DNA of 64,000 nt from Methanosarcina mazei S-6 (GTDB taxonomy: Archaea; Halobacteriota; Methanosarcinia; Methanosarcinales; Methanosarcinaceae). This document shows positions 46,671 through 55,821 of the stretch, one piece after another. Made by a program: the position numbers and the translations under genes. Each line of letters begins with the position of its first letter. Position 1 is the stretch's first letter. The notes under the pieces are model-generated. The model saw nothing but the letters and a program-made list of their open reading frames with translations, was not told the origin of the DNA and ran no database searches. The stretch lies in NCBI RefSeq assembly GCF_000970205.1, contig NZ_CP009512.1:2294001-2358000 (forward strand), read 5' to 3'.

Positions 46671-47156
46671 TTATTTACCATTTGATATTGAGGAATCAAT
46701 TTTCCTCAAAACTCGAAGCATTGTTTCAAGGCTATTTTCAAAATCCCGGAAGTCCTGCTCCCCAGCTAACCCCAGGAGCTCCACAGACATCTCCTCGCTT
46801 ATTTTATTCAGTATTTCGGAACACTTTTCCCCTTTTTCAGTCAGGGAAACGAGGACTTTCCTGCGGTCTTCAGGGTCGTTATTTCTCCGGACAAACCCTT
46901 TTTCTTCAAGAGAATCCACCATCCTTGAAAGGCTGCTGCGGTCCATGCCCATATATATCCCTATAGTTGAGGGCATAATTTCCTTTTCCAGCCCGATTAT
47001 CATGAGGGCAGCAGGTTGATTTTTGCTGAGTTCTTTAAGTTCGGCGTTTTTGGATGCAGCTATTTTTTTAAAAAACATTTCTTCAAACAATTTGCTGTGA
47101 AGTGCCCGGAATTCAAGGTCCATCAACCTTATCTTCTTAATTCTTTCGGGGTCCAT
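46671..47156 (-). CDS. MarR family regulator of the RND exporter
   Basis: A 161-residue paralogue of the MarR protein at 42875, with ELSKNQPAALMIIGLEKEIMPSTIGIYMGMDRSSLSRMVDSLEEKGFVRRNNDPEDRRKVLVSLTEKG. GGAGG lies four bases before the ATG. It lies directly upstream of, and on the same strand as, the RND exporter; a repressor relieved by the exporter's substrate is the usual arrangement. An 18-bp palindrome lies 86 bp upstream. Confidence 0.93.
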   Translation of the reverse strand: MDPERIKKIRLMDLEFRALHSKLFEEMFFKKIAASKNAELKELSKNQPAALMIIGLEKEIMPSTIGIYMGMDRSSLSRMVDSLEEKGFVRRNNDPEDRRKVLVSLTEKGEKCSEILNKISEEMSVELLGLAGEQDFRDFENSLETMLRVLRKIDSSISNGK

Positions 47157-47241
47157 TTTTCCTCCAGGGTCCTAAAGCAGGAGTTAATAATATACCGGCA
47201 GGTGAAATTTGATTATAGTAGGAAGATAGTTCGTATTTGGA

Positions 47242-47259
47242 TTGATGAAAATTCATCAA
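47242..47259. promoter_or_regulatory. 18-bp palindrome upstream of the MarR-RND operon
   Basis: TTGATGAAAATTCATCAA is a perfect inverted repeat with half-site TTGATGAA. A TATA-like TTTAAATAG lies about 27-40 bp upstream on the minus strand. The half-site shares TTGAT with the palindrome before the other MarR gene. Confidence 0.6.
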
Positions 47260-47678
47260 AAATGTAGTAATCGAGACGATTCAATACTATTTAAAAATAT
47301 CCATCAGCAAAATTTGCCTGCATTTTTGGAAGAAATGCTCCTCATTATCAAACATTGGGAAAAGTAAGGTGATGAGAGTATAGTTGCACCTGAAATATTG
47401 TGCTTTTTTCCCGTTGCCAGAAACAGATTTATATTAGCCCTCTAAAAATGAATACAGAAGTGTAAATTTCAGGAATGCCTGGAAAATCAGATACTTTTCA
47501 TTGTTTGATTATTCGAAATTTATGGAGCCCCGAATATCCGAAAAAATCTAATCACTTAAAGTCCCTGAAGTCGGAATCTTAAAAGTGAAATGCTGAGAAG
47601 GTTGAACTTGCCTGAAACTTTGCAGGTATGATGTTCCTGAAAACCTGGCAGTCTGGTAAGATAAGGGAGTTTATCCAG

Positions 47679-48848
47679 ATGTATGAACTGAAAATTGCTT
47701 TAAGGCAGATATTATCCAGAAAAAAGCAGACCCTTTTTGCTATACTTGCCGTTGCTCTGGCAGTTGCCGTTATCACAGTGATGATGGCAATGCTTTCAGG
47801 TTTTCAGGACGAGCTTGTAAGGTCAAGCATCGAAAATAACCCCCATATCGTTATCAGTCCTCAGGATGAGGGAGAAGAGTTCATCCATCTTTACAGGTAC
47901 ACCTCAGCTTTAATTGCTAAAAAAGAAGGGGTTATAGCCGTATCCCCCAAATACCTGGGCCAGGCTGCGCTTGAATATCGGGACAATGCCGAAGGTGTTT
48001 CACTTCAGGGAGTTAACCCTGAATCCGAAGAGAACGTTATGAGGGTAAATAAAGACGTTATAGAAGGAGACCTCCTGACCCTTGTCCATACGAAGTACGG
48101 AATCCTTCTCGGTGACAGGCTTGCGGAAAATCTTGAGGTCCATATAGGGGATAGGGTGGACGTTGTTTTTCCAGGATCGCAGACAACTTCCTTTAAGGTG
48201 GTAGGCCTGGTTCATACCGGTACTGCTGCAGATGAAACCATAGCCTATGCAAGACTGGATTCAGTACAGGACTTTTTCAATGAACCCGGAGTAGTAAGCA
48301 CCATAGGGGTAAGGGTTGCAGATCCTTACCAGGCAAACGTTATCGCATCTTCGATTGAGAGGGAAACCGGGCTGAATGCAGTAAGCTGGAGTGAAGCAAA
48401 CGCCGAAATCCTCGGGCTTCTGGAAACCCAGATGGTTTTTGTAAATATTTTTTACCTCCTCATTTACGGGATTGCAGGCTTTGGGATTGCAAACACCCTT
48501 ATTACCATTGTTGCCCAGAGGACAAGGGAAATAGGAATCCTGAAAGCTATGGGAGCCTCGCAAAAAAGCATAATGGTGATATTTATTTTCCAGTCACTGG
48601 TTCTCGGAGCCATAGGCCTGGTCCTCGGCACGGTTCTGGGTTATATTACAATTGTTGCGCTTCAGAACTATAAAATAGAGGTCCCTCAGGAGATGTATTT
48701 CGGGCTTCAGACCCTGCCCCTTGAAGTAGAAGCACTCAATTTTGTATATGCCGCTTTCTTTGCTTTCATCGTCAACATCCTCTCAGGGATTTATCCTGCG
48801 CGCAAAGCCTCAAAACTCGACCCTGTAAAAGCTATTGAAAGCGCCTGA
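47679..48848 (+). CDS. FtsX/LolC-type ABC permease
   Basis: About 389 residues. The N-terminus MYELKIALRQILSRKKQTLFAILAVALAVAVITVMMAMLSGFQDEL, a large extracytoplasmic MacB-like domain, and three C-terminal helices (ending GIYPARKASKLDPVKAIESA) are the LolC/MacB permease plan. ATG 47628 is in frame, but GGGAG precedes ATG 47679 with proper spacing and this start matches the family. No ATPase lies beside it, so it must borrow one from elsewhere. Confidence 0.92.
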   Translation: MYELKIALRQILSRKKQTLFAILAVALAVAVITVMMAMLSGFQDELVRSSIENNPHIVISPQDEGEEFIHLYRYTSALIAKKEGVIAVSPKYLGQAALEYRDNAEGVSLQGVNPESEENVMRVNKDVIEGDLLTLVHTKYGILLGDRLAENLEVHIGDRVDVVFPGSQTTSFKVVGLVHTGTAADETIAYARLDSVQDFFNEPGVVSTIGVRVADPYQANVIASSIERETGLNAVSWSEANAEILGLLETQMVFVNIFYLLIYGIAGFGIANTLITIVAQRTREIGILKAMGASQKSIMVIFIFQSLVLGAIGLVLGTVLGYITIVALQNYKIEVPQEMYFGLQTLPLEVEALNFVYAAFFAFIVNILSGIYPARKASKLDPVKAIESA

Positions 48849-48936
48849 AAAAGAGAGATTATGAAAGCTATCGAGAGTCCCTGAACAGGAGAGATTATAA
48901 TCCTCAACAATTTAAGTTCTGAAATGGCCTGATTCG

Positions 48937-49749
48937 TCAGAGAATTCCTATCATTTCCAGCCCCACGTAGATCATGAGAAGTACAAAAAGATGCTTCAGG
49001 TACTCGGGATTTACGATATGAGCTATATCTGCCCCTTTTCTTGCCGCAAAAAAACCGGGAATTGCCAGCAGAACCCAGTTAAGAAGATTTATATATCCAA
49101 GGGAATAAGGCGGAAGTCCAGGCTGGCCCCATCCGTGGATTATGTATCCAAGTGAGCCTCCAAAGGATGTGAACATTATTACCGCAGCCGAAGTCCCTAC
49201 AGCTTTCAACATGTCAAAATGCAGGAAAATCAACATAATGGGGATTCCAATTACTCCTCCTCCTATTCCGAGAAGCCCGGAAAAAAAGCCTATGAGGATA
49301 CCGGCAAAGATGTAAGAGAGTTTTCTGGTGCTTATCTCTTCTGTTTCTTTTGCAGCAGGTGTTTTATAGGTCCTGACCGCTCCGATAATGACCACAATAC
49401 CAAAGGTTGTGCTCAGTACGGATGCAGGAAGATAAGAGGCTACAGCCGAACCCCCGAAACTGGCAACCGACCCGAAAATTCCCATAAGAGTTGCCTGCCT
49501 CCATAGCACAGCCTTCTTCCGCTGGTACTTCAGAGTTACACTGATGGAATTTAACAGGATTACAAAAAGGCTTGTTCCGAGAGCTATCCTTATGGCAATG
49601 TCAGGATGAAGCCCGTTTTCCTGCAAAAGCCAGTACTGGACCGGGAACATAATAAAACCCCCTCCTACTCCCAGCAAGCCTGAAATCACACCTGTAAATG
49701 CGCCTGTGAGAAAGAGGGTTACAATATAAAGAGGCTCTACAGAAGTCAT
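48937..49749 (-). CDS. TauE/SafE family sulfite or anion exporter
   Basis: A 270-residue protein with eight helices in two halves; each half carries the family motif (GAFTGVISGLLGVGGGFIMFPVQ and GILIGFFSGLLGIGGGVIGIPIML). The family moves sulfite, sulfonates and other organic anions across the cytoplasmic membrane. The substrate here cannot be read from sequence. CAGGA precedes the ATG. Confidence 0.93.
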   Translation of the reverse strand: MTSVEPLYIVTLFLTGAFTGVISGLLGVGGGFIMFPVQYWLLQENGLHPDIAIRIALGTSLFVILLNSISVTLKYQRKKAVLWRQATLMGIFGSVASFGGSAVASYLPASVLSTTFGIVVIIGAVRTYKTPAAKETEEISTRKLSYIFAGILIGFFSGLLGIGGGVIGIPIMLIFLHFDMLKAVGTSAAVIMFTSFGGSLGYIIHGWGQPGLPPYSLGYINLLNWVLLAIPGFFAARKGADIAHIVNPEYLKHLFVLLMIYVGLEMIGIL

Positions 49750-50172
49750 TTTAATATCCTGATTTTCAGTATTCTATTTTCGGGATATAAGGACAGTTCT
49801 CAGGTTAAGGACATTCCTTTAATTAAGAAATAACTCGGATTAAGAACAGGTTTCAGGTCTCTTTTTACATGGGATTTGCAGCTTATTTGAGTTAATAGTA
49901 TCGTACTGGAAATATACAGTACTGCCGCTTATCGTTAGACGGAAAAACCCGGAGCTTGCAGAGAAGTCATACTTGAAGGGATAAATCATGGGTTAAGAGG
50001 GTGACTGTTTCTCTTAAATAATTTACCCATGAAAAGTCTTTTTTTCTGCGCAACAGATATTTAAAATGAATTGTAAGTTATTATCCAGAAGCAGGTTTAC
50101 AAACGTTTACCATAATCAGTTAACCATACCGGCTTTATAATTCTACGAAAACCGGGTTAAAGAGGCGCTTTT
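49750..50172. other. Intergenic region between divergent genes
   Basis: About 420 bases that should hold the promoters of the TauE gene and of the gene at 50173. No repeat or palindrome strong enough to call. Confidence 0.4.
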
Positions 50173-50814
50173 ATGATAAAAATAGATTTACACGGTACAT
50201 ACAACCTTTATTATGCGATTCTTGGAATGCGGAACCCCATGAATTCCTGGCACCTTATGGACAGCAGCGAGCCTGATCAGGCAGGGAACTGCACAATCGG
50301 GGAAAAAGACCTTAACCTTGCCCAGCGTCTGACTCTCGCAGGAAACGAGCACGGCAAGTTTCTCCGGTTCATTACGGTCTGTTTTGACCTCACAGCTCCC
50401 CTTTACTGGTGGAAAGAGTTTGATACATACAAGTTTACGGAAAAGAATTCAACCTCAACAATGCATAAGCTTACAAGCAGGGACCTTGCTCCTCATGATT
50501 TTTCTTTTGATGAGATGACCGAATACAGGAACACACAGATAAGACACCTGAATGACCTTATCAAGGCCTACAAATCGCGTGAAGGAGACAGCGAGGAGGA
50601 CAATGCTTACCGGAAAGCAGTTTTCAGGGAGCTTGTTCAGGACCTTCCGAGCGCTTACATGCAGAAGAGGACAGTCATAACAAACTATGCCGAACTCAGG
50701 AACATTTATTTCCAGCGCCGCCACCACAAGCTTGATGAGTGGAGAGAGTTCTGTGACTGGATGAAAGAAAATCTTCCTTATGCACGGGAACTTATCTGCA
50801 TAGAAAAAGATTAA
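50173..50814 (+). CDS. Conserved protein, phage-like, possibly distant ThyX fold
   Basis: A 213-residue protein. NEHGKFLRFITVCFDLTAPLYWWKEFDTYKFTEKNSTSTMHKL, and then LPSAYMQKRTVITNYAELRNIYFQRRHHKLDEWREFCDWMKENLP, recall a family common in phages and Clostridia and, loosely, the order of segments in flavin-dependent thymidylate synthase; the ThyX RHRxxS motif is absent. I am confident that it is a gene, not of the function. The ATG is preceded by AGAGGCGCTTTT. Confidence 0.6.
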   Translation: MIKIDLHGTYNLYYAILGMRNPMNSWHLMDSSEPDQAGNCTIGEKDLNLAQRLTLAGNEHGKFLRFITVCFDLTAPLYWWKEFDTYKFTEKNSTSTMHKLTSRDLAPHDFSFDEMTEYRNTQIRHLNDLIKAYKSREGDSEEDNAYRKAVFRELVQDLPSAYMQKRTVITNYAELRNIYFQRRHHKLDEWREFCDWMKENLPYARELICIEKD

Positions 50815-50950
50815 AACAGAAGATGGATATGAAAATAACAGTTAAAAGTAGTTTTTCAGGGTTTTAAAAACCCTGTTTCTATCTTCTATTTCAAATTTTT
50901 TTAAAATTCCCTTTTATCTATATCAGTATAATATATTATAAAATATATTG

Positions 50951-51060
50951 TAATATGCTACAATATACTATAATATACTATAATAGACTATAATAGACTA
51001 TAATAGACTATAATAGACTACAATATAATATAATATAATATAATATAATATACTACAATA
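50951..51060. repeat. 10-bp-period repeat, eleven units
   Basis: Units of TAATATACTA / TAATAGACTA / TAATATAATA follow each other with an exact 10-bp period for 110 bp. TAATAGACTA occurs four times in a row at 50981-51020. Confidence 0.9.
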
Positions 51061-51141
51061 CGTCACATTATTATTTTAATAGTCTATTGGATTTATTCCA
51101 TTTTTGATATTTACTTCCACGCCGAACTAAAAATAGTGAGT

Positions 51142-51375
51142 TCAGGCTGCAATATCAAAAGGATAAATTTCCTCCCATCTATCTCCTGTAAACGAACTGA
51201 TGCCTCCTTCTTCTATCCTCATCTGCATTGTGTCCCCTCCCAGTCTGATAGTTATAAAGTCTCCACATTCGTAATAATCGCATTTAACAGGAGAAGAATT
51301 CCCGTATCGCAAAAAGGCAGTGCCGCAGTCATACAGAACGAGATAATCATTACCTGATTGGAATTTTCGCTTCAT
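51142..51375 (-). CDS. Small protein of unknown function
   Basis: A 77-residue protein (MKRKFQSGNDYLVLYDCGTA, then CDYYECGDFITIRLGGDTM), rich in beta strands and with three cysteines. A longer frame starts at TTG 51414, but GGAG lies eight bases before ATG 51375. No family recognised. Confidence 0.6.
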   Translation of the reverse strand: MKRKFQSGNDYLVLYDCGTAFLRYGNSSPVKCDYYECGDFITIRLGGDTMQMRIEEGGISSFTGDRWEEIYPFDIAA

Positions 51376-51984
51376 GTGGGGGTCTCCATGACTTCGAATT
51401 CTCTTGTAGTGCAAATTATTAAATTTATTTTTAATGTATTGTTATATTTCTTTATTAATTTTTTGCCTGTGTTATATTTCTCCTCTATTTAACCGGAGTG
51501 GAGTTCTTCCAGATAACCCGAATAAAAAAATAATATATAGATGGATTGATACCTAGATAAAAATAACATATAGATTAATTGATAATCCAGAAGAATTGAG
51601 ATAAAAAGAATAAAAAAGGAGATAGACAGCCATAATCCAGGTCTACTTTATTACTTTTAATGCTTTTTTAAGGTTTTTCTTCCTGTTTTCAGCTTTCAAC
51701 ACCTTTTTTCAACTTTTATTCTCTTTATAGTAAGATCGCCAGAAAAACTGGCCTGAAATTTTACATTATTTTTTAAGTGAGATTCCTGCTTGGGAATGAT
51801 ATCTCCGGGCTTATTAGATATTTTACCTTTATGCAGGTCTCAAATAGAATACCTGCAGCCTAAAAAACGCAAAGGTTATAGGGCTGAAAGTTTTTTCTAT
51901 CTCTTCACCTTTACTTCATATTCCCATAGCCGCCGGTAAAACCTGTTGATAAGTATGAATCCTTAAACTTGAAGGATAAAAATC
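51376..51984. other. Intergenic region
   Basis: About 600 AT-rich bases with an imperfect repeat of ATAACATATAGAT-type sequence near 51530-51570. Nothing else was recognised. Confidence 0.45.
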
Positions 51985-53334
51985 ATGACAGAACTGAAAA
52001 AAACAGTAACTCTGGGGCGAGGTGTGGTCCTTGCAATTCTTATGGTCATAGGTTCGGGACTCCTCGGACTGCCCGGTCTGGTCGCCGATGCGGGAACGGT
52101 TCAGGAAGTAGTTTTCGGCTGGCTCCTGATTATCCTGGCTGCAATGCCTCTTATTCAGATCTGTGCAGAACTTGGAAAGAAATTCCCATATTCAGGGGGA
52201 CTTTTTCATTATGCCCGTGAGGCTGTAGGAGAATGGGGAGGATATGCAGTAACCGCTCTCGTCTGTGGTTCCTTCATCCTTGGAGAACCGGCTGTTGCCC
52301 TCATTGGCGGAGAGTATCTTCAGCATATCTTTGGCCTGTCTGATTATGGAGTGCATCTGCTGGCTTTTCTCATTATCACAGCCATGACTCTTATAACGGT
52401 TGCCGGAGTCAGGCTTGTTTCATTTTTCAACTACGCAGCGGTAGTCATACTTTTGTTCCTGATTGCAGCACTTACTTTCTATAACTTCAATTTCTTTTCC
52501 TCGGGGCTGGTTTTTTCAATAAATGCTCTATTTGAAGGCATATCAGGAATTACAGGCATGGTTTTGGGAATTTCCGGCTCCGATAGTCCTGTCCATTTTC
52601 CTGACCCTTATAATGTCTGGAAAATTTCTGCCCTGCTTTTCTGGGCTTTTCTGGGCTGGGAGAATATGTCATTTGGGCTGGGAGAACTACAGAATCCCGA
52701 AAAAAATGTTAAGCGGGTTTTCTGGCTAAGCTTCGGGTTGACAATTTTTATTTACCTGATGCTTGCAGCCACAAGTATAGGAGCAGATGCTGACGGAATT
52801 CCCCTTAGCGGGGCTTCCGGGCTTGTGGAGCTGGTTAAATTTACGCCTCCGGGAAATTTGCTTATCTGGCTGATGGGCGTAGTTATCATTGCCAATGTGA
52901 CCTGCTGGAATTTTGCTTCAAGCCGTCTTGTCTACGCATCAGGAAAGGAAGAAGTACTTCCGGCTTTTCTGGGTAAAATTTCAAAACGGGGACAGCCCAT
53001 GGCAAGCATCTTGAGCATGTATATTGCTTTTGTGCTGGTGCTTCTGATAACCTGTGTGTTCGATATTTCAGTTTCTTCCCTGCTCATGCTTGTGAACCAG
53101 AATTTCCTCTTCCTTTACGGCTTTATTCTGCTCTCTTACTGGAAGACAGAAACCGGCTGGAGGCGCTGGGTGTATTCGGGTTTTTCCTTCCTTTCCATTT
53201 CCTTCCTTGTCTCGGGCTTTACCTGGAAAATTCTGTATTCTGTTGCTCTTACAGGAATCGGGTATTACGGTTTTGTCAGGAAAAACGCAAAGAAGAAAGA
53301 AAAGGAAGAAAAAGCAGCTTATACGGCTTATTAA
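51985..53334 (+). CDS. APC-superfamily amino-acid permease, copy A
   Basis: A 449-residue protein with twelve predicted helices. The first helix, LGRGVVLAILMVIGSGLLGLPGL, carries the broken GSGxxGLPG substrate motif of the APC fold. The closest family members exchange or import amino acids. AAGGAT lies before the ATG. A paralogue follows in the same direction 140 bp on, so the pair arose by tandem duplication. Confidence 0.93.
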   Translation: MTELKKTVTLGRGVVLAILMVIGSGLLGLPGLVADAGTVQEVVFGWLLIILAAMPLIQICAELGKKFPYSGGLFHYAREAVGEWGGYAVTALVCGSFILGEPAVALIGGEYLQHIFGLSDYGVHLLAFLIITAMTLITVAGVRLVSFFNYAAVVILLFLIAALTFYNFNFFSSGLVFSINALFEGISGITGMVLGISGSDSPVHFPDPYNVWKISALLFWAFLGWENMSFGLGELQNPEKNVKRVFWLSFGLTIFIYLMLAATSIGADADGIPLSGASGLVELVKFTPPGNLLIWLMGVVIIANVTCWNFASSRLVYASGKEEVLPAFLGKISKRGQPMASILSMYIAFVLVLLITCVFDISVSSLLMLVNQNFLFLYGFILLSYWKTETGWRRWVYSGFSFLSISFLVSGFTWKILYSVALTGIGYYGFVRKNAKKKEKEEKAAYTAY

Positions 53335-53475
53335 GGTCTGCAAAACCGAACCTTTAAATCAATTTCTACTTAACCTGTAGTGGCGAATATATATAAGTAG
53401 CACAAAATATATTTGCTGATAAATATTCGTTAATAATATTTGCTGGAACTTTACCGGACACATGTAAGAGGAAAA

Positions 53476-54816
53476 ATGAGAAAACTGGAAAAAACAATCA
53501 CGCTCAGGAGGGGACTGGGACTTGCAATCTGCATGCTTATCGGGACAGGCATTCTGGCACTTCCCGGTCTTGCGCTCGATGCCGGCAGCGCTCATGAAGC
53601 GATTCTTGGCTGGTTCCTGATTGCCCTTATTGCAGTACCTCTTATACAGATCTGCGCCCGCCTGGGCCTGAAATTCCCTTCAACTGCAGGACTTGCAGGG
53701 TATGCCGAAGAAGCCGTGGGTCCCTGGGGAGGGTATGCAGTCTCGTATCTTGTAGGCGGTTCTTTCTTTTTCGGGCTTCCTGCTGTTGCTCTTATCGGCA
53801 GCGAATACATGAAGCAGCTATTCAGCCTGACAGAGACAGGAGTAGCCCTGTTTGCAGTCCTTCTTGTAACATTAATGTTTATCTCAAACCTGGCAGGAAT
53901 GAAAGCAGTATCCATGATCAACTATGCGGCTCTGGCTGTTTTATTTCTGCTTACGGGACTTCTCATAGTTTTTAACCTTGATTTCCTGGGTTCGGGACTC
54001 GAGCTTGCAGGTGAAGTTTTCAGGGGCAGTGAAAAAATAGACCTTAACAATGTCTGGAAAGTCTCAGCACTTCTTTTCTGGGCATTCATTGGCTGGGAAA
54101 ACCTTTCTTTTTCCCTCGGGGAGATTAAAGAACCCGAGAAAAACGTGCCTTTACTTTACTGGTTGAGTTTTGCACTTGTAACCTCGATTTATATTGTCCT
54201 GGCTCTCATAAGTACAGGAGCAAGCGCCTCAGGTGTCCCCCTGGAAGGGGCTGCGGGTCTTTCAGGACTTGTCCTTTTTACTCCCGGTGGAAGCCATCTC
54301 ATATGGCTCATGGTGATAGTAATTGCAGCAAACGCCTGTTCGTGGAACTTTACTGCAAGCCGCCTTCTTTATGCCGGGGGCAGGACAGGTGCCTTCCCTG
54401 ATGTTTTTGGCAAGCTTTCAGGGAAGAATATCCCCGTATCCAGCCTTGTGGGGCTGTATGTCCTGTCAATTTTACTCATCCTCGGAACTTACGTTTTCAA
54501 AATCCCTGTGTCAGCCATGATGCTGCTCGTAAACCAGAACTTCGTCTTCCTCTATGCCTTTATCATTATCGCCTACTGGAAAACAGAATCTGGCTGGCAG
54601 AAATGGGTTTTTTCGGTTCTCGCACTCCTGTCTCTTAGTTTTCTGGTCTCAGGTTTTACGTGGAAAATCATTTACCCTGTCTTTTTGATAGGGCTTGGAT
54701 ACTGGAGATTTCTCGGGAGAAAAAATTCCGAAAAAACCATTTCCTCCAGAAAGGAACACGTAATTCGGGAAGAAACCCAGGAAATACCCTGCCTTACCCG
54801 GCATCAGGAACAATAG
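53476..54816 (+). CDS. APC-superfamily amino-acid permease, copy B
   Basis: About 446 residues, similar to copy A throughout (RRGLGLAICMLIGTGILALPGL, KVSALLFWAFIGWENLSFSLGEI, LLVNQNFVFLYAFIIIAYWKTESGW). ATG 53440 lies upstream in frame, but AAGAGG just before ATG 53476 and alignment with copy A favour the shorter form. The long, charged C-terminal tail is cytoplasmic. Each copy may have its own specificity. Confidence 0.93.
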   Translation: MRKLEKTITLRRGLGLAICMLIGTGILALPGLALDAGSAHEAILGWFLIALIAVPLIQICARLGLKFPSTAGLAGYAEEAVGPWGGYAVSYLVGGSFFFGLPAVALIGSEYMKQLFSLTETGVALFAVLLVTLMFISNLAGMKAVSMINYAALAVLFLLTGLLIVFNLDFLGSGLELAGEVFRGSEKIDLNNVWKVSALLFWAFIGWENLSFSLGEIKEPEKNVPLLYWLSFALVTSIYIVLALISTGASASGVPLEGAAGLSGLVLFTPGGSHLIWLMVIVIAANACSWNFTASRLLYAGGRTGAFPDVFGKLSGKNIPVSSLVGLYVLSILLILGTYVFKIPVSAMMLLVNQNFVFLYAFIIIAYWKTESGWQKWVFSVLALLSLSFLVSGFTWKIIYPVFLIGLGYWRFLGRKNSEKTISSRKEHVIREETQEIPCLTRHQEQ

Positions 54817-54820
54817 TAAT

Positions 54821-54919
54821 TCTACTGTTTCTACTGTTTCTACTGTTTCTACTGTTTCTACTGTTTCTACTGTTTCTACTGTTTCTACTGTTTCTGCTGT
54901 CTCTGCCGTCTCTTCGGTC
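54821..54919. repeat. 9-bp tandem repeat, eleven units
   Basis: TCTACTGTT repeats eight times perfectly from 54821, then three times with changes to about 54919, directly after the stop codon of the second permease. The 9-bp period keeps a reading frame open (Leu-Leu-Phe repeats) that I treat as an artefact. Confidence 0.9.
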
Positions 54920-55117
54920 TTCGCTATCTAAAAATTCAGCGGTTTCAAAAATGTTAGTATGGACTTCTAAAAGGGCTGCAATATTTTTGGAACGCCTGCA
55001 AAAATTTACAAAAACTTTGGCATGAAAATCTTCTGACAGAAAATTATAAATGAGTTGACTTCTGAAAATAATGCAATAGTTCCAGGCAGTTTACAATACG
55101 TGCAGGAGCCTGATCAA

Positions 55118-55504
55118 ATGTCATTGATAAGTGTTAAAGACGCACCAGGAAAAGGTAGAGGCGTATTTGCACAGAGAGATCTTAAAAAAGGTGAATTGAT
55201 AGAAACCTGTCCGGTCATCGTTCTTCCCCCTGAAGAAGTAAATACTCTTGAGCTTACCCGGCTCTACAATTATTACTTCGCATGGGGAGCCGATTCAACA
55301 GCAGCAGCGATTGCTTTGGGCTACGGGTCCCTTTACAACCATTCCTACACCCCAAACGCAAAATACCAGAAAGACTTCAACAACGGCCTTTTAAAATACG
55401 TCTGTATAAAAGATATAAAGAAAGATGAGGAAATTACCATAAACTATAACTGTGACCCTGAAGACAAAACCCCGGTCTGGTTTGATGTTGCAAGCCAGAA
55501 CTGA
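55118..55504 (+). CDS. SET-domain protein lysine methyltransferase
   Basis: About 128 residues forming a compact SET domain: GKGRGVFAQRDLKKGELIETCP, FAWGADSTAAAIALGYGSLYNHSYTPNA (the NHS knot strand) and ICIKDIKKDEEITINY-like end with the catalytic Tyr. Such a protein from Methanosarcina mazei is reported to methylate the chromosomal protein MC1, which suggests a chromatin role here. The frame is open from TTG 55055, but GCAGGAG lies nine bases before ATG 55118, where the domain begins. Confidence 0.9.
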   Translation: MSLISVKDAPGKGRGVFAQRDLKKGELIETCPVIVLPPEEVNTLELTRLYNYYFAWGADSTAAAIALGYGSLYNHSYTPNAKYQKDFNNGLLKYVCIKDIKKDEEITINYNCDPEDKTPVWFDVASQN

Positions 55505-55821
55505 TTTTTTGTATCATAAATTATTATGGTACCATAGAATAGTATGGCATCATAGAATAGTATGGCATCATAGAATAGTATGATTTCAACATTTTTTAAT
55601 TTTAATTTTTAATTTTAATTTTTAGTTTTAATTTGACTTTCTGTAGTATTTTTATTCCATAGCTACATTTAAAGAACCTATCCGGGTTTTTCTATGAATG
55701 AATTAGAGATGATCGAATAAATATAGATAATCAAACTTTATTAAAAAATAGACAAAAGGATTTAAAATAATAAGAGGATTTAAAATAATAAGGGGATTTA
55801 AAATAATAAGGGAATTTAAAA
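55505..55821. repeat. Intergenic region with two 18-bp tandem repeats
   Basis: CATAGAATAGTATGGCAT repeats from 55533 with nearly three units. GGATTTAAAATAATAAGA repeats from 55758 and runs up to the next start codon, so each unit carries an AGGGG- or AGAGG-like segment and the last one (AAGGGA) serves as ribosome-binding site. Confidence 0.8.

Noticed and set aside
54660-55025. Frame encoding Leu-Leu-Phe repeats
   Set aside because: It is generated by the 9-bp tandem repeat and overlaps the permease gene out of frame.
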